From the NCBI GenBank assembly GCA_902806365.1, contig CADCWJ010000199.1, positions 1 to 7,577 on the forward strand: a stretch of 7,577 nucleotides of DNA, written 5' to 3'. Shown piece after piece: positions 4,994-7,577 of this stretch. The position numbers were made by a program, and so were the translations under genes. The notes beneath the pieces are model-generated. The model ran no database searches, was not told the origin of the DNA, and saw only the letters and a program-made list of their open reading frames with translations. The stretch comes from an uncultured Thermomicrobiales bacterium. GTDB lineage: Bacteria > Chloroflexota > Chloroflexia > Thermomicrobiales > UBA6265. The first letter of the stretch is position 1, and every line of letters starts with the position of its first letter.

Positions 4994-6097
4994 ATGGCGG
5001 ATCCACGGCTCGAGAAATGGGCGAAGGCGCTCACCGGCTATTCGGTCGAGGTTCAGCCCGGCCAGACCGTCGCCATCAACGGCGGCATCGCCGCCGCGCC
5101 GCTGCTGCGTGAGGTCTACCGGGAGGTCATCGCTCGTGGCGGCAATCCCGTCCTGCTGCCGTCCCTCGACGGCGTGCAGCGCGAGCTGCTCCTCAACGGA
5201 AGCGACGACCAGCTTGCCTTTATCTCGCCGGTCGAGCGCTTCGTTCGCGAGCAGGCCGATGTCGTCATCAACGTGATGGCAGAAACCAACACGAAGCGGC
5301 TCTCCGCCGTCGCGCCGGAGCGGCAGGCGACGTTCCAGAAGGCGCGCCGTCCGCTGTTCGAGACCTTCATGGAGCGTGCTGCCAGCAACGCGCTGGACTG
5401 GACCCTGACGCTCTATCCGACGGACGCCTACGCGCAGGACGCGGAGATGGACACCGAGGAATACACCGGATTCGTGCTCGCCGCCTGCAAGCTGGATCGC
5501 GACGATCCGGTCGCCGCCTGGCTGGAGCTGAAGGCCGAGCAGCAGCGCCTGATCGACTGGCTCGACGGCAAGCGGGAGGTCCACCTGACCGGACCGGAGA
5601 TCGACCTGACGCTCTCGATCGAGGGCCGGACCTGGATCAACTCCGACGGCAAGCGTAACTTCCCAAGTGGCGAGATCTTCACCGGGCCGGTCGAGACGTC
5701 GGTCAACGGCACGGTTCGCTTCTCGTTTCCGGTCGTCACCGCTGGCCGGGAGATTCAGGACATCCGGCTCCGCTTCGAGAACGGCAAGGTGGTCGACGCG
5801 ACCGCTGCCCGGAACGAGGACTTCCTGATCCAGACGCTCGATACGGACGAAGGCGCGCGCTTCCTCGGCGAGTTCGCGTTCGGGACGAACTTTGACATCA
5901 GCCGGTTTACGAAGAACATCCTGTTCGACGAGAAGATCGGCGGCACGGTCCACATGGCGGTCGGGCTCGGCTATCCGGAGACGGGCAGCGTCAACAAGTC
6001 GGCTGTCCACTGGGACATGATCTGCGACCTGCGGGAGGGCGGGCAGGTCGATGTCGACGGCCAGCCGTTCATGCGCGACGGGGCCTTCGTGATCTGA
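4994..6097 (+). CDS. Aminopeptidase, peptidase family M29
   Basis: A metal-dependent cytoplasmic aminopeptidase of the thermophilic AmpS/AmpT/PepS type, removing N-terminal residues from peptides. The 367 residues contain the family's metal site in order: Glu227 (PSGEIFTGP), Glu293 (LGEFAFGTN), His320 (GGTVHMAVG), the catalytic-site Tyr327 (GLGYPETG), then His339 and Asp341 (AVHWDMI). The Glu-Glu spacing of 66 and His-Tyr spacing of 7 match what I recall for the characterised enzymes. The loop between Tyr327 and the HWD motif is short, the compact variant, against a longer HVD loop in Firmicutes. The start ATG has GAGG at 4986-4989 and AGGGGGAG further upstream. The gene begins 71 bases after the sigma gene and is followed by the glycosidase gene after 51 bases. 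It is complete, with nothing abnormal seen. Confidence 0.95.
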   Translation: MADPRLEKWAKALTGYSVEVQPGQTVAINGGIAAAPLLREVYREVIARGGNPVLLPSLDGVQRELLLNGSDDQLAFISPVERFVREQADVVINVMAETNTKRLSAVAPERQATFQKARRPLFETFMERAASNALDWTLTLYPTDAYAQDAEMDTEEYTGFVLAACKLDRDDPVAAWLELKAEQQRLIDWLDGKREVHLTGPEIDLTLSIEGRTWINSDGKRNFPSGEIFTGPVETSVNGTVRFSFPVVTAGREIQDIRLRFENGKVVDATAARNEDFLIQTLDTDEGARFLGEFAFGTNFDISRFTKNILFDEKIGGTVHMAVGLGYPETGSVNKSAVHWDMICDLREGGQVDVDGQPFMRDGAFVI

Positions 6098-6148
6098 GAC
6101 GCAATCGCTCCGCACGATCTGCCATGCCGCACCAAGGACACCATCCGC

Positions 6149-7552
6149 ATGAGTGCCGAGACAACCGCTACGGGGTTGAGCCCGCTCGCGTTCGAGCCGC
6201 TGCCGCTCGGGCAGATCCGGCCCGCCGGGTGGTTGCGGAACCAGCTCCGCGTCCAGGCCGACGGGCTCTCCGGGCATCTGGACGAGTTCTGGCCCGATAT
6301 CGCGCGCAGTGCCTGGATCGGGGGCGACGCCGAGGGCTGGGAGCGCGGACCATATTGGCTGGACGGGCTGATTCCCCTCGCCGTGCTGCTGGACGACGGC
6401 CGGTTGTTGGTCAAGGTTACCGCCTGGGTCGAGACGATCCTCGCCAGTCAGCGCGATGACGGGTGGTTTGCGACGGCCCGAACCGCGGGTGCCGGTGCCG
6501 ATGCGCACGCTCCCGATCGGGATCTGGATCCGTGGCCCCGGTTCGTCCTGGTAAAGGCGCTCATCCAGTATCACGAGGCGACGAACGATGCGCGGATCGT
6601 TCCGGCCCTGCTGCGCTTTCTCCAGCGCCTCGATAGGCTGCTCGACGAACGCCCGTTGACCGAATGGGCCCGCTTCCGGTGGGCCGATCTGATGGTGAGC
6701 ATTCATTGGCTCCACGATGAGACCGGCGCCGGCTGGCTGCTTCACCTCGCCGCCAAGGTGCACGCTCAGGGGTTCGACTGGAAGGGCCTTTTCGAACACT
6801 ATCCGTACCGGGAGCGGGTGACCGGAGACGACCGGCATCTGGTCACCCACGTCGTGAACAACGCGATGGGAGTGAAATCCGGTGGCGTGTGGTCCCGGCA
6901 GTCCGGCGAGGCATCCGATCGTGACGCGACGCACCACATGATCGCCGAGCTGGACCGGCATCATGGGCAGGCAACCGGAGTGTTTTCCGGGGACGAGCAT
7001 CTGGCCGGCAGACATCCATCCCAGGGCACGGAGCTCTGTGCGGTGGTGGAATACATGTACTCGCTGGAAATGCTGTTCGCAATCCTGGGCGACGCACACC
7101 TCGCGGACCGGCTGGAAAGCATCGCGTTCAATGCGCTTCCCGCAACCTTCTCCCCGGACATGTGGGCGCATCAGTACGTGCAGCAGGTCAACCAGGTCAT
7201 CTGCCGGGTAGACGAGGATCGCCTGTACACGAGCAACGGCCCGGACGCGAACATCTTCGGCCTGGAGCCCCACTTCGGATGCTGCACCGCGAACATGCAC
7301 CAGGGGTGGCCGAAGTTCGCCACCCACCTCTGGATGCGGACGGCGGACGGCGGACGGCGGAATCGTGGTCGTGTCGTACGCGCCGTGCGACGTCTCCACG
7401 ACGATTCGAGGGCTCTCGGTCGATATCCATGTCGAGACCGGTTACCCGTTCGACGGGGAAGTGCGCCTGGTAGTGCGTTGCGAGCCGGCTGGTCGGTTCC
7501 CACTCATCCTGAGGATCCCCGCATGGGCGCACGGGACCATGATTGCGGTTGA
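6149..7552 (+). CDS. GH127/DUF1680 glycosidase (beta-L-arabinofuranosidase-like), frameshifted at a 7-base repeat
   Basis: Probably cytoplasmic (no signal peptide), cleaving terminal beta-L-arabinofuranose-like sugars from plant glycans or glycoproteins; the exact substrate is unknown. ATG 6149 has AAGGA 10 bases upstream. The (alpha/alpha)6 barrel runs from LPLGQIRPAGWL (18-29) through YWLDGLIPLAVLLDD, RFVLVKALIQYHEAT and HVVNNAMGVK. Residues matching the GH127 zinc-cysteine site are Glu295 and Cys297 (GTELCAVVEYMYSLE) and Cys378-Cys379 (FGCCTANMHQGWPKF), with Cys378 the nucleophile by analogy to HypBA1. Glu283 (SGDEHLAG) is the likely acid/base. At codon 401-402 (ADGG), inside the heptamer repeat, the frame slips. 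From there to the stop at 7552 the sequence is Arg-rich and unlike the family, while the proper continuation is in the +1 frame. The catalytic domain survives but the beta-sandwich C-terminus is lost, so the protein is probably unstable or inactive. Confidence 0.88.
   Translation: MSAETTATGLSPLAFEPLPLGQIRPAGWLRNQLRVQADGLSGHLDEFWPDIARSAWIGGDAEGWERGPYWLDGLIPLAVLLDDGRLLVKVTAWVETILASQRDDGWFATARTAGAGADAHAPDRDLDPWPRFVLVKALIQYHEATNDARIVPALLRFLQRLDRLLDERPLTEWARFRWADLMVSIHWLHDETGAGWLLHLAAKVHAQGFDWKGLFEHYPYRERVTGDDRHLVTHVVNNAMGVKSGGVWSRQSGEASDRDATHHMIAELDRHHGQATGVFSGDEHLAGRHPSQGTELCAVVEYMYSLEMLFAILGDAHLADRLESIAFNALPATFSPDMWAHQYVQQVNQVICRVDEDRLYTSNGPDANIFGLEPHFGCCTANMHQGWPKFATHLWMRTADGGRRNRGRVVRAVRRLHDDSRALGRYPCRDRLPVRRGSAPGSALRAGWSVPTHPEDPRMGARDHDCG
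7336..7361 (+). repeat. Heptanucleotide tandem repeat (GCGGACG)3.7 inside the glycosidase gene
   Basis: Three perfect copies of GCGGACG (7336-7356) followed by GCGGA (7357-7361). Each unit shifts the frame by one base. With 2.7 copies the gene would read M-R-T-A-D-G-G-I-V-V-V and continue into the family-typical C-terminus. With the 3.7 copies present it does not. Copy numbers 2.7 and 5.7 would be in frame; 3.7 and 4.7 are out of frame. Confidence 0.95.
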
Positions 7553-7577
7553 CGGAGCGGAGACACGCGTCGTCGAA
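7356..7577 (+). pseudogene. Displaced C-terminal part of the GH127 glycosidase (runs off window)
   Basis: In the +1 frame after the repeat, the codons from 7356 to the window end are open. They read GGIVVVSYAPCDVSTTI, then VETGYPFDGEVRLVV, then FPLILRIPAWAHGT. YPFDG and FPLxLRIPAWA are hallmark strings of the beta-sandwich domain that follows the catalytic barrel in GH127/DUF1680 proteins, so this is the true continuation of the upstream gene. It has no start of its own and would be expressed only if the repeat length changes or ribosomes slip. Its 3' end lies beyond the window, so whether the rest is intact cannot be seen. Confidence 0.88.

Noticed and set aside
3630..5006. 458-codon open frame on the minus strand opposite the sigma factor gene
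   Set aside because: A shadow of the ECF42 gene: no domain, no ribosome site, and it crosses the sigma-aminopeptidase gap without any sign of a gene.
4790..7399. 869-codon open frame on the minus strand across the aminopeptidase and glycosidase genes
   Set aside because: It lies antisense to two strongly supported genes with intact motifs. The translated sequence has no recognisable domain, and long antisense frames are expected at this GC content.

Overview
The window is GC-rich bacterial DNA with densely packed genes. The gene set suggests a free-living soil or thermophile-type bacterium: a Tat-exported intradiol dioxygenase, an ECF42-type sigma factor with its DGPF/YCII partner, a short-form M29 aminopeptidase and a GH127-type glycosidase. 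A Chloroflexota member of the Thermomicrobia/Sphaerobacter type, or an actinomycete, would fit. This is inferred from the gene mix; no taxonomic marker is present.

Left part (1-2719). A truncated intradiol ring-cleavage dioxygenase gene runs leftward off the edge. Divergent from it is a small TPR-repeat protein gene (714-1202). A nucleotidyltransferase-fold protein gene (1237-2295, minus) converges on the TPR gene. It is preceded on the same strand by a small XRE-type repressor gene (2456-2719), with a 160-base gap that holds a possible promoter, a repeated operator-like motif and a strong hairpin.

Middle (2720-4922). About 460 bases without an evident long gene hold several dyads. They lead into a regulatory block ahead of the DGPF/YCII gene: a 22-bp dyad, a TGTCGA-N17-CGTC element matching the ECF42 promoter as I remember it, and an unusual translated leader. 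The leader is a 15-codon ORF with an AGGAGG site, a perfect 8+3+8 inverted repeat over its ribosome site and start, and a stop codon overlapping the DGPF start (ATGA). The DGPF gene (3224-3580) is followed 13 bases later by the ECF42 sigma factor with its long C-terminal helical-repeat extension (3594-4922). This is a typical ECF42 locus that probably activates itself.

Right part (4994-7577). An intact M29 aminopeptidase gene is followed by a GH127/DUF1680 glycosidase gene. The glycosidase reading frame is broken at a heptanucleotide tandem repeat, (GCGGACG)3.7 at 7336-7361. Removing exactly one 7-base unit would restore a family-like protein through to the window end. This looks like a contingency-type frameshift switch, a recent slippage mutation or a sequence error, and it is the most striking feature here.
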